DNA from: Enterobacter wuhouensis
GTDB taxonomy: Bacteria; Pseudomonadota; Gammaproteobacteria; Enterobacterales; Enterobacteriaceae
Direction: 5' to 3'
Length of the DNA stretch: 64,000 bases
NCBI RefSeq assembly: GCF_004331265.1
Contig: NZ_SJOO01000002.1
Location: 62,001 to 126,000, forward strand
Of this stretch, positions 34,512 to 44,368 are shown piece by piece. A program made the position numbers and the translations under genes. The notes under the pieces are model-generated. The model was not told where the DNA came from. It saw only the letters and a program-made list of their open reading frames with translations, and did not search any database. The stretch's first letter is position 1, and each line of letters opens with the position of its first letter.

Positions 34512-35345
34512 TCAGCAATTGGTCACGGTGCCTGCCGGGGCGTCACCGCCCGGCGCGCGCTGGCGGTAGTCCCTGCGGCTGTCTTCGCGGTTCAGCTTCT
34601 GCTCCAGTTCGGCAAAGGCGGCCTGCTGTTCCTGCAGGGAAGTTTCCAGCGCGGACAGGCGTTCGCCGTTTTCTGTCAGGGTTTTGGCGGTGCGTTCGCT
34701 CAGGTTCTGCTGCTCGGTAGCAACCAGCTCCACGGCCTGATGCACATCAGAGAATCGCGCGTCGTCGGTCTGCTCTTTTTTGGTAAACAGTGCGGTAACG
34801 CGGGTAAACAGGTAGGGCTTGTCGTCCTGGACTTCTTCCAGCTCGATAAGCGTTTCTTCGGCGGCAGAAAACAGGTTGTCCGGTTTCTGCTTGCGGTTCG
34901 CCAGCGGGTTACGGGCGGCACTGGCACTGAACGCCAGCATCTCAGTACCCAGGCTCGCCGGATCGTCAGTGGCAGCCAGGCCGACAAGATAGGCTTTGCC
35001 GGTGTCGGCAAATTTCGGGCTGACCTCCATGGAGGTGAACAGCTTCTGGCCTTTTTTGACCAGCTCCACGAGGGAACTGGTCGGCTCCACGTCGGCATAC
35101 AGCGCCATCTTGCCTGCCAGCGGACCGTCCGTGATTTCTTCGGCAACCAGCGCCGTCACCTGGCCGTAGCGGTTAAAGGCGCTGTCCGGAGAATAGGATT
35201 TGATGTGCTCAAGGTTAATGAGCGCGGTGTAGACCGTCGGGTTGTAGCTCGCCGCCATCTGTTCCAGCCATTCACGCTGGATTTCGCGTCCGTCGGTGGT
35301 GGCACCTTCCACCCCGATGCGGAAACGCTTTGCTTTCACTGTCAT
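34512..35345 (-). CDS. O: Capsid scaffolding protease gpO
   Basis: A 277-residue scaffold with a built-in serine protease (P2 O has 284). The N-terminal protease domain has INLEHIKSYSPDS (catalytic histidine) and LFTSMEVSPKFADTGKAYLV (catalytic serine). The C-terminal 90 residues are a coiled-coil scaffold (LSERTAKTLTENGERLSALE). It is first in its operon and 141 bases from the divergent gene P. Confidence 0.95.
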   Translation of the reverse strand: MTVKAKRFRIGVEGATTDGREIQREWLEQMAASYNPTVYTALINLEHIKSYSPDSAFNRYGQVTALVAEEITDGPLAGKMALYADVEPTSSLVELVKKGQKLFTSMEVSPKFADTGKAYLVGLAATDDPASLGTEMLAFSASAARNPLANRKQKPDNLFSAAEETLIELEEVQDDKPYLFTRVTALFTKKEQTDDARFSDVHQAVELVATEQQNLSERTAKTLTENGERLSALETSLQEQQAAFAELEQKLNREDSRRDYRQRAPGGDAPAGTVTNC

Positions 35346-35420
35346 GAGCCGTGCTCCGTTAAAAAACTGTCTGGAGCCTTATGGTTGCGGGGATGTGGGA
35401 AGTGAGACAACGCGCGGCGC

Positions 35421-35440
35421 TTGTGCCTTTCGCCATACAA
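35421..35440 (-). promoter_or_regulatory. Ogr box between genes O and P (PO)
   Basis: TTGT-N12-ACAA with perfect dyad ends. With its centre at -55, transcription of gene O would start near 35375, a 30-base leader. A weaker dyad for the divergent P promoter may be TGT-N10-ACA at 35394-35409. Confidence 0.75.
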
Positions 35441-35485
35441 AACGAAGCCAAAGAAAGAGGACATTCAAGCCCGTAGGCTTGTGCC

Positions 35486-37252
35486 ATGGATATGACACTG
35501 ACCCCCGCAGATCTCGATCCCCGTCGGCAGGCTATGCTGCTGTACTTTCAGGGATACCGCGTTGCCCGCATTGCTGAAATGCTGGGCGAGAAAGTTGCAA
35601 CCGTTCACAGCTGGAAGAAGCGCGACAAATGGGGTGAGTACGGGCCACTGGATCAGATGCAGCTCACCACCGCCGCGCGCTACTGCCAGCTCATCATGAA
35701 GGAGCAGAAGGAAGGGAAAGACTTCAAGGAAATTGACCTGCTGGCGCGCCAGTCCGAGCGACACGCCCGCATCGGCAAATTCAACGACGGCGGCAACGAA
35801 GCCGACCTCAACCCCAATGTGGCAAACCGCAACAAAGGCCCGCGCAAGCCGCCGGAAAAGAACCTTTTTACCGACGAGCAGATCGAGAAGCTGCAGGTGG
35901 TTTTCCACGACTCGATGTTTGCCTACCAGCGCCACTGGTGGGAGGCAGGCAACCGGCACCGCATCCGCAACCTGCTTAAGTCGCGCCAGATTGGGGCGAC
36001 CTTTTTCTTTGCACGTGAGGCGCTGATTGACGCCATCACCACCGGGCGCAACCAGATTTTCCTCTCCGCCAGCAAGGCGCAGGCGCACGTCTTCAAACAG
36101 TACATCATCGACTTCGCCAAAGAGGTCGATGTGGAGCTGAAAGGCGACCCGATGACGCTCAGCAACGGGGCGTGCCTGTACTTCCTCGGCACCAACGCCC
36201 GCACGGCGCAGAGCTACCACGGCAACCTGTACCTGGACGAATATTTCTGGATACCGAAATTCCAGGAGCTGCGCAAAGTGGCGTCAGGGATGGCCATTCA
36301 CAAAAAATGGCGGCAGACCTACTTCTCCACGCCGTCCAGCCTGACCCACAGTGCGTATCCGTTCTGGTCCGGAGCCCTGTTCAACCGGGGCCGCGCCAAA
36401 GCTGACAAGGTGGACATTGACCTGACTCACCTTCGCCTGGCCCCCGGCCTGCTCTGCCCGGACGGACAGTACCGCCAGATTGTCACCGTGGAAGACGCGG
36501 TGCGCGGCGGCTGTAACCTGTTCGACATCGATCAACTGCGCATGGAGTACAGCCCGGACGAATACCAGAATCTGCTGATGTGCGAGTTTATCGACGATCT
36601 GGCGTCCGTGTTTCCGCTCAGCGAGCTACAGGCCTGCATGGTGGACAGCTGGGAAGTCTGGTCAGATTTTCACGCCCTGGCGCTGCGTCCGTTTGGCTGG
36701 CGCGAAGTGTGGATCGGCTACGACCCGGCGAAGGGTACGCAAAACGGCGACAGCGCCGGTTGCGTGGTCATGGCCCCGCCCACAGTGCCGGGCGGCAAGT
36801 TCCGCATTCTGGAGCGTCACCAGTGGCGCGGAATGGACTTCCGCGCCCAGGCCGATGCCATCAAAAAGCTGACGCAGCAGTACAACGTGACCTATATCGG
36901 CATCGACTCCACCGGCGTCGGCCACGGCGTGTATGAGAACGTGAAGGCGTTCTTTCCTGCCGTCCGTGAGTTTGTTTACAACCCCAACGTCAAAAACGCC
37001 CTAGTGCTCAAGGCGTACGACATTATCAGCCACCGCCGCCTGGAGTTCGACGCCGGGCACACCGACATCGCGCAGTCATTCATGGCAATCCGCCGCGCCA
37101 CCACCGCCAGCGGCAACCGCCCGACCTATGAAGCTAGCCGCAGCGAAGAAGCCAGCCATGCCGATCTGGCCTGGGCAACGATGCACGCACTGTTTAACGA
37201 ACCGCTGCAGGGCGAATCCGCCAATACCAGCAATATTGTGGAGATTTTTTGA
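35486..37252 (+). CDS. P: Terminase ATPase subunit gpP
   Basis: The large terminase subunit of 588 residues (P2 P has 590). The N-terminal helix-turn-helix reads GYRVARIAEMLGEKVATVHSW. The ATPase domain has Walker A-like LKSRQIGATFFFAREAL near residue 167 and YLDEYFWIPKF as Walker B near 250. The C-terminal RNase H-like nuclease starts with WIGYDPAKGTQNGDSAG and contains YIGIDSTGVG. The start could also be the ATG at 35492. Confidence 0.95.
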   Translation: MDMTLTPADLDPRRQAMLLYFQGYRVARIAEMLGEKVATVHSWKKRDKWGEYGPLDQMQLTTAARYCQLIMKEQKEGKDFKEIDLLARQSERHARIGKFNDGGNEADLNPNVANRNKGPRKPPEKNLFTDEQIEKLQVVFHDSMFAYQRHWWEAGNRHRIRNLLKSRQIGATFFFAREALIDAITTGRNQIFLSASKAQAHVFKQYIIDFAKEVDVELKGDPMTLSNGACLYFLGTNARTAQSYHGNLYLDEYFWIPKFQELRKVASGMAIHKKWRQTYFSTPSSLTHSAYPFWSGALFNRGRAKADKVDIDLTHLRLAPGLLCPDGQYRQIVTVEDAVRGGCNLFDIDQLRMEYSPDEYQNLLMCEFIDDLASVFPLSELQACMVDSWEVWSDFHALALRPFGWREVWIGYDPAKGTQNGDSAGCVVMAPPTVPGGKFRILERHQWRGMDFRAQADAIKKLTQQYNVTYIGIDSTGVGHGVYENVKAFFPAVREFVYNPNVKNALVLKAYDIISHRRLEFDAGHTDIAQSFMAIRRATTASGNRPTYEASRSEEASHADLAWATMHALFNEPLQGESANTSNIVEIF

Positions 37253-38268
37253 TGGGCAAGAGTAAAAAAAACCGCGCTGCAGTTCAGCACAGCAGCGGCA
37301 CGTCTGCAGAAGCCTTCAGCTTTGGCGACCCGATCCCAGTGCTGGACCGCCGCGAGCTGCTGGATTATGTGGAGTGCGTGCAGATGGACCGCTGGTATGA
37401 GCCGCCGGTCAGCTTTGACGGACTGGCGCGCACTTATCGCGCGGCCGTGCATCACAGCTCACCCATTGCCGTGAAACGCAACATTCTGACCAGCACCTTT
37501 ATTCCGCACCCGTTGCTCAGCCAGCAGGCGTTCAGCCGGTTTGTGCAGGATTATCTGGTATTCGGTAACGCCTATCTGGAGAAGCGCACCAACCGGCTCG
37601 GCGGCATTCTGTCGCTGGAGCCATCGCTGGCAAAATACACCCGGCGCGGCGTGGATCTGGATACGTACTGGTTCGTGCAATACGGCATGACAACCCAGCC
37701 GTATGAGTTCACCAGAGGCAGCATTTTTCACCTGATGGAGCCAGATTTAAACCAGGAGATTTACGGCCTGCCGGAATACCTGTCCGCCATCCCGTCTGCC
37801 CTGCTGAACGAGTCCGCCACCCTGTTCCGCCGCAAGTATTACATCAACGGCAGCCATGCGGGGTTCATCATGTACATGACCGACGCTGCGCAGAACCAGG
37901 AGGATGTAAACAACATCCGCCAGGCGATGAAAAGCGCCAAAGGGCCGGGCAATTTCCGCAACCTGTTTATGTACTCACCCAATGGTAAAAAGGACGGGAT
38001 TCAGATCATCCCGCTGTCAGAGGTCGCTGCTAAAGATGAGTTTCTGAACATCAAGAATGTGAGCCGGGATGACATGATGGCTGCACACCGCGTTCCGCCG
38101 CAGATGATGGGGATCATGCCAAGTAATGTTGGAGGGTTTGGGGATGTGGAGAAGGCGGCAAATGTGTTTGTGCGTAATGAATTGCTACCTTTAACAAAAC
38201 GGATTAAAGAGGTAAACGAATGGTTAGGGGAAGAGGTTTTGCGATTTGAGTCATATTCTCTGAATTAA
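37252..38268 (+). CDS. Q: Portal protein gpQ
   Basis: A 338-residue portal protein (P2 Q has 344). The ATG at 37252 overlaps the P stop by one base (TGATG); the TTG three bases earlier is less likely. The segments YVECVQMDRWYEPPVSFDGL, DYLVFGNAYLEK and SRDDMMAAHRVPPQMMGIMP are conserved. It is the last structural gene before the cos-proximal accessory region. Confidence 0.96.
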   Translation: MGKSKKNRAAVQHSSGTSAEAFSFGDPIPVLDRRELLDYVECVQMDRWYEPPVSFDGLARTYRAAVHHSSPIAVKRNILTSTFIPHPLLSQQAFSRFVQDYLVFGNAYLEKRTNRLGGILSLEPSLAKYTRRGVDLDTYWFVQYGMTTQPYEFTRGSIFHLMEPDLNQEIYGLPEYLSAIPSALLNESATLFRRKYYINGSHAGFIMYMTDAAQNQEDVNNIRQAMKSAKGPGNFRNLFMYSPNGKKDGIQIIPLSEVAAKDEFLNIKNVSRDDMMAAHRVPPQMMGIMPSNVGGFGDVEKAANVFVRNELLPLTKRIKEVNEWLGEEVLRFESYSLN

Positions 38269-38336
38269 TTTTTGTTGTAAATCAACATGCTTTGCTGTTC
38301 GATAGTATCAACTATTATTTCAAACAGGATGAAAAC

Positions 38337-39296
38337 GTGGCACAGCAGGCATGGTCCTTCAAAGCAATTGATCAAGATGATTTAAGGTACTGGGGAAATG
38401 ATGGGTATCATGATGACTCATCAGCCTTCTACCGCTATGACAGTTTCGTAGCAAATCACAAAAACGTAAAAGAAGGTGACATCGTTATCATAACTAATAG
38501 AGAAAAGGTTTTAGGAATCTCTATTATTGAAAACTTGTCAAATCAAGGCATCAATAAAAAACGCAATAAGTGTTTTCACTTAAACTGTAATGCAAAAAAA
38601 ATCCTCCCAAGGAAAACCATCAAACCAGAGTGGCGTTGTGATAATGGGCATGAATTTGATGAGCCAAGAGTTATTTTTGAACCAGCTATTGAGTTTATTG
38701 CTAATTATGGAAGTCAGTACAAAGAGCTAATCGATATGTCGATGACTCAACTTATAACTGAAACACCACGCTACAATGGACAAATGTCTATTCAAGAAAT
38801 TAATCTTGCTTGGGCTATAAACTTACTTGACTCAAAATCTTCTATGGCTTTGGAACTTGAAGCTGACGAAGCGTCTGATGATGAAAATGCAACTCTGATT
38901 GATAATGATCAGAGAATAACCATTGAAAAGCAAATTAAACAACGCCGTGGACAAAAAACATTTCGCGATCAACTATTGAAATCCAAACCTGTCTGTGCTG
39001 TTACTGGTTGCGAGCTTATAGATATTATTGATGCTGCACACATTGATGCCTATCGAAATGACAGCCATAATCATATAAGCAATGGACTGTTACTTCGTAG
39101 CGATATCCATACATTATTTGATTTAAATCTTATTGCCATACATCCAGAAAAAAAGACCATACACTTTTCTTCAGATGCATTAAAAAATGGATACTCAACT
39201 TTTGAAGGGAAACCGATCAATGTCAATCACAGTTTACTAAAACACCCCTTAAGTAAACGATGGGATATTTATAAGAAAATTCATAATGAAGAGTGA
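38337..39296 (+). CDS. Putative modification-dependent HNH endonuclease (EVE-like plus HNH)
   Basis: A 319-residue protein in AT-rich DNA. I chose the GTG at 38337 (VAQQAWSFKAIDQDD) with AGGA 7 bases upstream; the frame extends to a TTG at 38292. The N-terminal 70 residues (DLRYWGNDG, VKEGDIVIITNREKVLGISI) look like an EVE/PUA-type base reader. A zinc-ribbon-like part follows (CFHLNC near 79 and WRCDNGHEF near 101). The C-terminal HNH_2 domain has FRDQLLKSKPVCAVTGC, DAAHIDAYR (H235) and NHISNGLLLRSDIHTLFDLN. EVE-HNH proteins are known type IV enzymes cutting modified cytosine DNA; that function here is inference. Confidence 0.7.
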   Translation: MAQQAWSFKAIDQDDLRYWGNDGYHDDSSAFYRYDSFVANHKNVKEGDIVIITNREKVLGISIIENLSNQGINKKRNKCFHLNCNAKKILPRKTIKPEWRCDNGHEFDEPRVIFEPAIEFIANYGSQYKELIDMSMTQLITETPRYNGQMSIQEINLAWAINLLDSKSSMALELEADEASDDENATLIDNDQRITIEKQIKQRRGQKTFRDQLLKSKPVCAVTGCELIDIIDAAHIDAYRNDSHNHISNGLLLRSDIHTLFDLNLIAIHPEKKTIHFSSDALKNGYSTFEGKPINVNHSLLKHPLSKRWDIYKKIHNEE

Positions 39297-39337
39297 GAAA
39301 TAAAGAACCACATATATAAAAAGTCTGATATTACTAA

Positions 39338-39364
39338 CAGATAAGGCCACAAGGGCCTTATCTG
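39338..39364. terminator. Bidirectional terminator between accessory genes
   Basis: CAGATAAGGCC and GGCCTTATCTG form a perfect 11-bp stem with a 5-base loop. It separates the convergent HNH and DUF4145-type genes. Confidence 0.8.
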
Positions 39365-40063
39365 TCACTTTAATTTCCGTTGTTCCCTTCGTTTTTTAGC
39401 TTGAACAAGCCTTTCTTTTTCAGTATAGAGACGTTCAAGAAGTATGTATGTGAAATCTTCTAGGTTCAAAGCGGCCTCTTTATCGAGTATCCCTTCATGG
39501 GCACCATCATTACCATCATCCTTAACACACTCAGCCAAATCTTTCAAAGAAATAGGAAGTATTCCATTCTCAAAAAGCCACGCCATTCTCAACCCTAAAC
39601 TTCTGCGTATCTTATTATTTGGCTCTTTCGTCTCATCAGGGAGCAAACCCTTTGTGGCATAGTCTAAACAAAGACGGAACATAGTCGCAGCGGCATTATA
39701 ACAGTCAACAGATAAACATTTCGCACCTTCTAAATAAATGCTATTAATATCATCTGGTAGATACTCAGGTGGAGTCGATGCATTTAAATCAGCAGGTGTG
39801 ACTACTCCTGTTATTTTTGCCACTTCATTTATATTCCATGGATTATCGTTCCATGTAATTTGGCTAATACTTGTCACATCCTCTAATTGCTGAGCAATGA
39901 AAATTGTTGATCTATTGCATTCCTTGCAAACTGCATAAATTTCATAAAAGTCTGCTTTCTTATAGTTTGGAAGGTTTCTATACCCATAATAATTAGCACC
40001 TTTAATATCAAAGGTTATTTTTTGTGTACCACAGCGCGGACAATCATTAACCATAACAGCCAT
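39365..40063 (-). CDS. DUF4145-type protein with N-terminal zinc ribbon
   Basis: A 232-residue soluble protein in AT-rich DNA. The N-terminus has CPRCG (8-12) and CKEC (46-49) as a probable zinc ribbon. The C-terminal helical part (AKCLSVDCYNAAATMFRLCL, NDGAHEG near 195, LEDFTYILLERLYTEKER) follows the DUF4145 pattern seen next to many restriction systems. A basic tail ends the protein (KKRREQRKLK). It is convergent with the HNH endonuclease gene and shares a terminator with it, and has its own promoter upstream. The function is unknown; a role in defence or its control is suggested only by position. Confidence 0.7.
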   Translation of the reverse strand: MAVMVNDCPRCGTQKITFDIKGANYYGYRNLPNYKKADFYEIYAVCKECNRSTIFIAQQLEDVTSISQITWNDNPWNINEVAKITGVVTPADLNASTPPEYLPDDINSIYLEGAKCLSVDCYNAAATMFRLCLDYATKGLLPDETKEPNNKIRRSLGLRMAWLFENGILPISLKDLAECVKDDGNDGAHEGILDKEAALNLEDFTYILLERLYTEKERLVQAKKRREQRKLK

Positions 40064-40424
40064 ATCTTACTACCTCAATTGTAGTTCCCGAAAGAAAAGA
40101 CATTGTTAATCATTCTACTATTGCCTTTTGTCAATCACAATCTAACAAAAATGTATCTAATCACATATTACAGATTGCTTAGAGTCATTAACTACGAGTT
40201 CAACATTATAGAGATAGCGCGCGCTCGTATCCCCGCCACGCCTGCCCGCTTTGTGTAGTGGTTTTCATGCAGGTGCATGACAGGCCGGAAAGCGCGCCAG
40301 TTCTGGCGGCTCCGACCCATTGCGATCCTTTTTGGATCATGCGAATCCATGCACCATAGACATGCACTGCGTTCTCAAACCGCAGGATGCCATATGAGAG
40401 GGAGTTTCCCATCGTGCGGAATCA
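40064..40424. other. Non-coding interval holding the putative cos region
   Basis: These 361 bases between the accessory cassette and the next small gene hold no convincing gene. A 68-codon minus frame (40206-40412) has no ribosome-binding site and covers the cos-like sequence, so I do not call it. The right part (40200-40400) is GC-rich and contrasts with the AT-rich cassette; the cassette boundary is near 40190. Confidence 0.5.
40224..40242 (-). other. Candidate cos site
   Basis: The minus strand reads GGCGTGGCGGGGATACGAG, which matches the recalled P2 cos overhang GGCGAGGCGGGGAAAGCAC at 14 of 19 positions, including GGCG-N-GGCGGGGA. It lies between Q and A, where cos is in P2-like prophages. 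Confidence 0.5.
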
Positions 40425-40610
40425 CTAATGCGTATTCTCATCCTGCCCTACTCCATAATCATTCATCCTAGTAACTAGATCGCTTGTCAGCTCCGACAGC
40501 CACGAAATCGCAACCTCCTTATCGTCATCGCTACAATCTGAACTGGCAACCAGCCGGGCCATAAGTTCTATCCGCTGCAGTGCAAGTGACTCCATGAACA
40601 AATCGTTCAC
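40425..40610 (-). CDS. Small phage protein upstream end of gene A operon
   Basis: A 61-residue protein with a GTG start preceded by GGGAGGGAG. It contains ESLALQRIELMARLVASSDC and an acidic helix-rich sequence; no family is recognised with certainty. Its place next to A corresponds to small P2 genes of unknown role (orf91 position). Confidence 0.55.
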   Translation of the reverse strand: MNDLFMESLALQRIELMARLVASSDCSDDDKEVAISWLSELTSDLVTRMNDYGVGQDENTH

Positions 40611-40725
40611 AACTCCCTCCCAATATTACTGTTTATATATACAGTACATCATATGATTTTAAAGCTGAAATGGTTTTTTACTCAGCTAACTCCTTGATTA
40701 ATAGATATGCCATTTATCTGAGCTG

Positions 40726-43137
40726 TCAGTACCACTGACGCCATTTGTCATCCTCCTGTAGGCGCTGGTTCCGGTAGTACAGGCGCAGCCCGGCTCCAGA
40801 TGGCAGGCTGCCGCCACGCAGAAGCAGATCCACTTCCGTTTCACTGGCGTCAAAGCCTCTGGACAGCAACTCAGCATCGAGCTGTAGCCTTTGGTGTTCC
40901 GTAATTTCCTGTTTGTAGCCTTTTCGACGCTTCGGTTTAACCAGCCGCAGCCTTGCCGTCAGCTCGCGCAGTTCCTTTTTGCTCATGTTTTCCAAGTTCG
41001 GCAGCGCTGCAGGTTCTTCACCGCTCGGAGGTTCGCCCCCTGTCTGGTACGTTTTTTCAACAGGGGGACAGTTATTGCCACGAGTCCAAGGGGCGCGAGC
41101 GCCCTGGTCGGCTGTCGCCTCCTGAACATCAACGGCCTTACGAACCATTTTCCACTTCATCGCGTGCGTGCAGATCCGGCCCTCAATAATCGGGGACCAG
41201 ACGCCATAGATACGGATACCGTGATCGCCGTAGGCGCTTGGCTCGTCGTTAAGCTCGTATGCCGTTCTGACAAGATGATGTTTACGGGGAATCAGCACGC
41301 CGCCCTGCTTCATAATGTAGGTGGCAAAGCACCCAGCATCTGCAGCCGCCAGCACGGCATCCAGTCGCGCATTTTCCAGCACCGGTGCACATGCTTTTTT
41401 GTCGCTCTGCGCTCTCGCGGCCTGCCCGGCCAGCAGGCGCAGCTCACGGTAAGCCTGGCGGCCCGGAATACCAAAGAAGCGGAACTGCTGGACGCGATGA
41501 AGTGATGCCCAGGCGGTGACGTGCTCGGCGCTGTCTCGCAGCGATTTGCCGGTTTCTTTGCTGATCTCTTTCGCCAGGCCACGCCCGTCGATGTTCTTGC
41601 TGATGTATTTGGCGATGTAGCTGGTTGGTGTGCCTTTGCGCGGGTTGATCAACTCAGACTTAAAGCGCGGCCCGGTATTGTTCCCCAACTCCTCGCGGTC
41701 TTCACGGATGGCGAATTTACGCAGCAGCGCGGTTATGGAGCGGCGGTCTTTTTTTCGCATGAAGCACAGCAGATGCCAGTGCACGGTGCCGTCGTGATGC
41801 GGCTCGGCAACGCGCACGCCGTACCAGCGCAGCCCGGTTTTGTGCATGGCTTTGCGGAATGCGGCGAAGGTATCAACCAGGTAGTCACTGCTCTGCCGGA
41901 CCGTTTCGCTGGTCCACTTCGGATTCGGTCTGCCATTGTTGAGAGTTGCGTGAAAGCGTGACGGGCAAGTGATGGTATAGAACACGGCGCAGTCGCCACG
42001 CATTTCTGAGATCAGCTCCAGCCCTTTAACACAGGCCATCATTTCGTTGCGACGGTGCGCCGGATTGCTATTACTGGCATTTACCACGTCTTCCATATCC
42101 AGCGTATCGCCGTCAGCGTTAACCAGCTCATGCGATTTGAAAAACTCCAGTGACCTGCGGCGCTGTTCGCGCTTATGGATCACAGCTTCATAGCTGACAT
42201 ACGGGGAGGCTTTCTTGTTGACCAGGCAAACGGCGCGCAGCTGTTCCTCCCGCCACTCGCAGCGCATCTGCCACAGCTTGCGATACCACCAATCTGCACA
42301 CAGCATACGAGCCAGTGAACCCGGAATAAGGTCATAAGGCACAGGCTTGCGACGGCGTTTCTTGCGGCGTAGCTGTTCGAAAGCAGGCGGGATCACATCA
42401 AGCCGCATAGCCTCAGCCGCCACCTTTTCCCATGACTGGCGGATTTGTTCCGGTTTGACGTCATCAGTCACAAACAGATCGCTGCAGGCCGCATCGAGAC
42501 ACATACTCATATGTGCCGAAACCAGCGTAGACAGTCGCTTGACCTGTTCCTGATTCATTTCAGGGAGAACCAGTAGCCCCTCCAGCCCTTCGTGGCTCGC
42601 CATAAACCGGAACGAGGCAGACACCTGACTTTCACGCACGCGATGCAGCCGCTCAAGACACGGCCTGATGGTCTCGCGCAGATAGCGGGAATATGCCTTT
42701 GCCCTTCCTAACCCCTGGAAGAACTTAATCCTTTCGAGAAGTGGTTTGCTGATGTGGGCAGGTTCGGCGCTGACGTTGGCCAGAATGACCAAATCGGGAT
42801 TAACACGCTGCTGCTCGCGGGCCATTTTTGCGTAGCTGATGAGGTTATCCTGCTCCATTTCTCGCTGGACAGGATCGCGGGACTCATTGAAGAAATAACG
42901 CTCCCAGACCTCATCACTCAATGCCTCACGGCGTAGCTGCCCCTGCTCATTATCAGCAGCGTACAGAGTGATCAGGTTTGAAAGTGCGGAAACCGGCGCT
43001 ACTGCCGCCGGGTCCAGATAGGGGTTAACCGCCTTTTTAGGCGAGGTCCATGGATATGCCCCGGCAGCATTACCTCCGCTACCAGGGACTTCAGATACAT
43101 GAGGTGCGATAAGACGGCCTGAACTGATATCCGTCAC
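40726..43137 (-). CDS. A: Replication initiation protein gpA
   Basis: An 803-residue rolling-circle initiator (P2 A has 761) that nicks the phage origin and remains joined to the 5' end. The HUH metal motif is in [15 protein letters not shown] (about residue 450), and the tyrosine motif is [13 protein letters not shown] near 508, with the paired-tyrosine arrangement of superfamily I Rep proteins. In P2 the origin lies inside the A gene. Its start overlaps the preceding PAPS-reductase-like gene by 4 bases. Confidence 0.94.
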   Translation of the reverse strand: MTDISSGRLIAPHVSEVPGSGGNAAGAYPWTSPKKAVNPYLDPAAVAPVSALSNLITLYAADNEQGQLRREALSDEVWERYFFNESRDPVQREMEQDNLISYAKMAREQQRVNPDLVILANVSAEPAHISKPLLERIKFFQGLGRAKAYSRYLRETIRPCLERLHRVRESQVSASFRFMASHEGLEGLLVLPEMNQEQVKRLSTLVSAHMSMCLDAACSDLFVTDDVKPEQIRQSWEKVAAEAMRLDVIPPAFEQLRRKKRRRKPVPYDLIPGSLARMLCADWWYRKLWQMRCEWREEQLRAVCLVNKKASPYVSYEAVIHKREQRRRSLEFFKSHELVNADGDTLDMEDVVNASNSNPAHRRNEMMACVKGLELISEMRGDCAVFYTITCPSRFHATLNNGRPNPKWTSETVRQSSDYLVDTFAAFRKAMHKTGLRWYGVRVAEPHHDGTVHWHLLCFMRKKDRRSITALLRKFAIREDREELGNNTGPRFKSELINPRKGTPTSYIAKYISKNIDGRGLAKEISKETGKSLRDSAEHVTAWASLHRVQQFRFFGIPGRQAYRELRLLAGQAARAQSDKKACAPVLENARLDAVLAAADAGCFATYIMKQGGVLIPRKHHLVRTAYELNDEPSAYGDHGIRIYGVWSPIIEGRICTHAMKWKMVRKAVDVQEATADQGARAPWTRGNNCPPVEKTYQTGGEPPSGEEPAALPNLENMSKKELRELTARLRLVKPKRRKGYKQEITEHQRLQLDAELLSRGFDASETEVDLLLRGGSLPSGAGLRLYYRNQRLQEDDKWRQWY

Positions 43138-44144
43138 TCACAAACTCCCGCATAGACACTGCTACATACCGCGCTGTCATTTGTGCCTGCAAGCAGATCA
43201 AATTGCGCACCACCTCGTGTGGTTAACGCCCAGTCGCGATAAGTCTCAATGCCATAGCCATCTACGGTGATGACTTCAATACGCTTCTCGGCCCGTCGCG
43301 GATCGTGAGTCGATGGGAAGAACGTTGAATTACCACGACGTGAGCATTCAGCAACCATCCTTTCCCATTCTGCGACACGGCGAATTTCTTCTGGCCAGCG
43401 CTGGAAGATTTCCGCCAATTCAGATTTACGGGCATGAATGCAGGGCATGCATCCAACACGACTGCAGCCCTGTTGATAAAGTGGGTTAGGTTTGATGCCA
43501 TGACGTTTGGCTATAGCGAACACATCTTCGTGCAGCCAGTTAAGGATCGGGCGATAAACATGAAGGCCAGGAGTGTTATCCGCATCTTCCTCCCAGTCCG
43601 GAAGCAATGCACGCGCTGGCGATTCCTGCGCCCTCACTCCCTGCCAGCTGATAACCTCGTCATATTCATCTAATGCAGGAACAATCACCTGAGTACGGAC
43701 AGGCTCATGCTTCAAATCAAATGTGCAAAAACGAGCCTTTGTGGACGGGAATCGCCCTTTCCACATGCACAAGTCAAGAAACGGATTACCAGTTGGTTTA
43801 AGAATTTCTAGTGCGCGATGGATACGTTCTGCGGCCTCATCAGGAGACATGCCGCATTCCTCAACCAAAGAAAAAGGCCATTTTTCAGCAATGAATTTAC
43901 GCTTGCCTTCAATCTGGCGAGTGAAATCCGCTTTCACACGAATAACCTTACCCAGCCGCGATTCCAGATATTCCAGGTAGTCCATCGTCTGAGGATGCTC
44001 ATGGCCCGTATCAGCAAAGACAGAGATATGAGGAACATCGTTTTCAATGGCCCGTAACCACTGAGCAAGGCTATCCTTGCCCCCTGAGATACTGATGCTG
44101 TTAATAGTGCTGATACCGAAGCAACGCGGATCGATGATGTTCAT
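43134..44144 (-). CDS. PAPS reductase-like ATP pyrophosphatase
   Basis: A 336-residue protein of the phosphoadenosine-phosphosulfate reductase family. The N-type ATP PPase loop [13 protein letters not shown] is near residue 20, and [11 protein letters not shown] and [13 protein letters not shown] follow. A cysteine cluster [17 protein letters not shown] near residue 230 could bind zinc or iron-sulfur, and resembles the DndC/PAPS-reductase-like proteins of phages. It stands directly before gene A (4-base overlap) and after the zinc-finger gene. Such genes recur in P2-like and lambdoid phages without proven function; nucleic-acid thiolation or sulfur chemistry are possible. Confidence 0.85.
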   Translation of the reverse strand: MNIIDPRCFGISTINSISISGGKDSLAQWLRAIENDVPHISVFADTGHEHPQTMDYLEYLESRLGKVIRVKADFTRQIEGKRKFIAEKWPFSLVEECGMSPDEAAERIHRALEILKPTGNPFLDLCMWKGRFPSTKARFCTFDLKHEPVRTQVIVPALDEYDEVISWQGVRAQESPARALLPDWEEDADNTPGLHVYRPILNWLHEDVFAIAKRHGIKPNPLYQQGCSRVGCMPCIHARKSELAEIFQRWPEEIRRVAEWERMVAECSRRGNSTFFPSTHDPRRAEKRIEVITVDGYGIETYRDWALTTRGGAQFDLLAGTNDSAVCSSVYAGVCE

Positions 44145-44368
44145 ACAGCACGACCGCTGTAATGTTTACCTTTCAGCTCAGCAATTTCCTGGCAAGTCAC
44201 GCAGCACTGTACGCCCGGAATAGCTTGTCTGCGCGCCGCTGGGATTGGTGCTTCACAGTCGATGCAAAGCACGCGAGCGATACCCGGATTTCGTGCCCGG
44301 GCATTGTGGATATGGCGCTGCAGGTTTTCTTCGACGCGCTGCTGTACGAGATCCATAGAATCAGCCAT
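44141..44368 (-). CDS. TraR/DksA-type zinc-finger protein
   Basis: A 75-residue protein with the C4 zinc finger CIDCEAPIPAARRQAIPGVQ followed by CCVTCQEI, the TraR/DksA family signature. It probably binds the secondary channel of RNA polymerase. It overlaps the flanking genes by 4 and 1 bases in the early operon. Confidence 0.9.
   Translation of the reverse strand: MADSMDLVQQRVEENLQRHIHNARARNPGIARVLCIDCEAPIPAARRQAIPGVQCCVTCQEIAELKGKHYSGRAV

Noticed and set aside
40206..40412. 68-codon minus-strand open frame near cos
   Set aside because: No ribosome-binding site, and it overlaps the cos-like sequence; the open frame is more likely due to GC-rich non-coding DNA.
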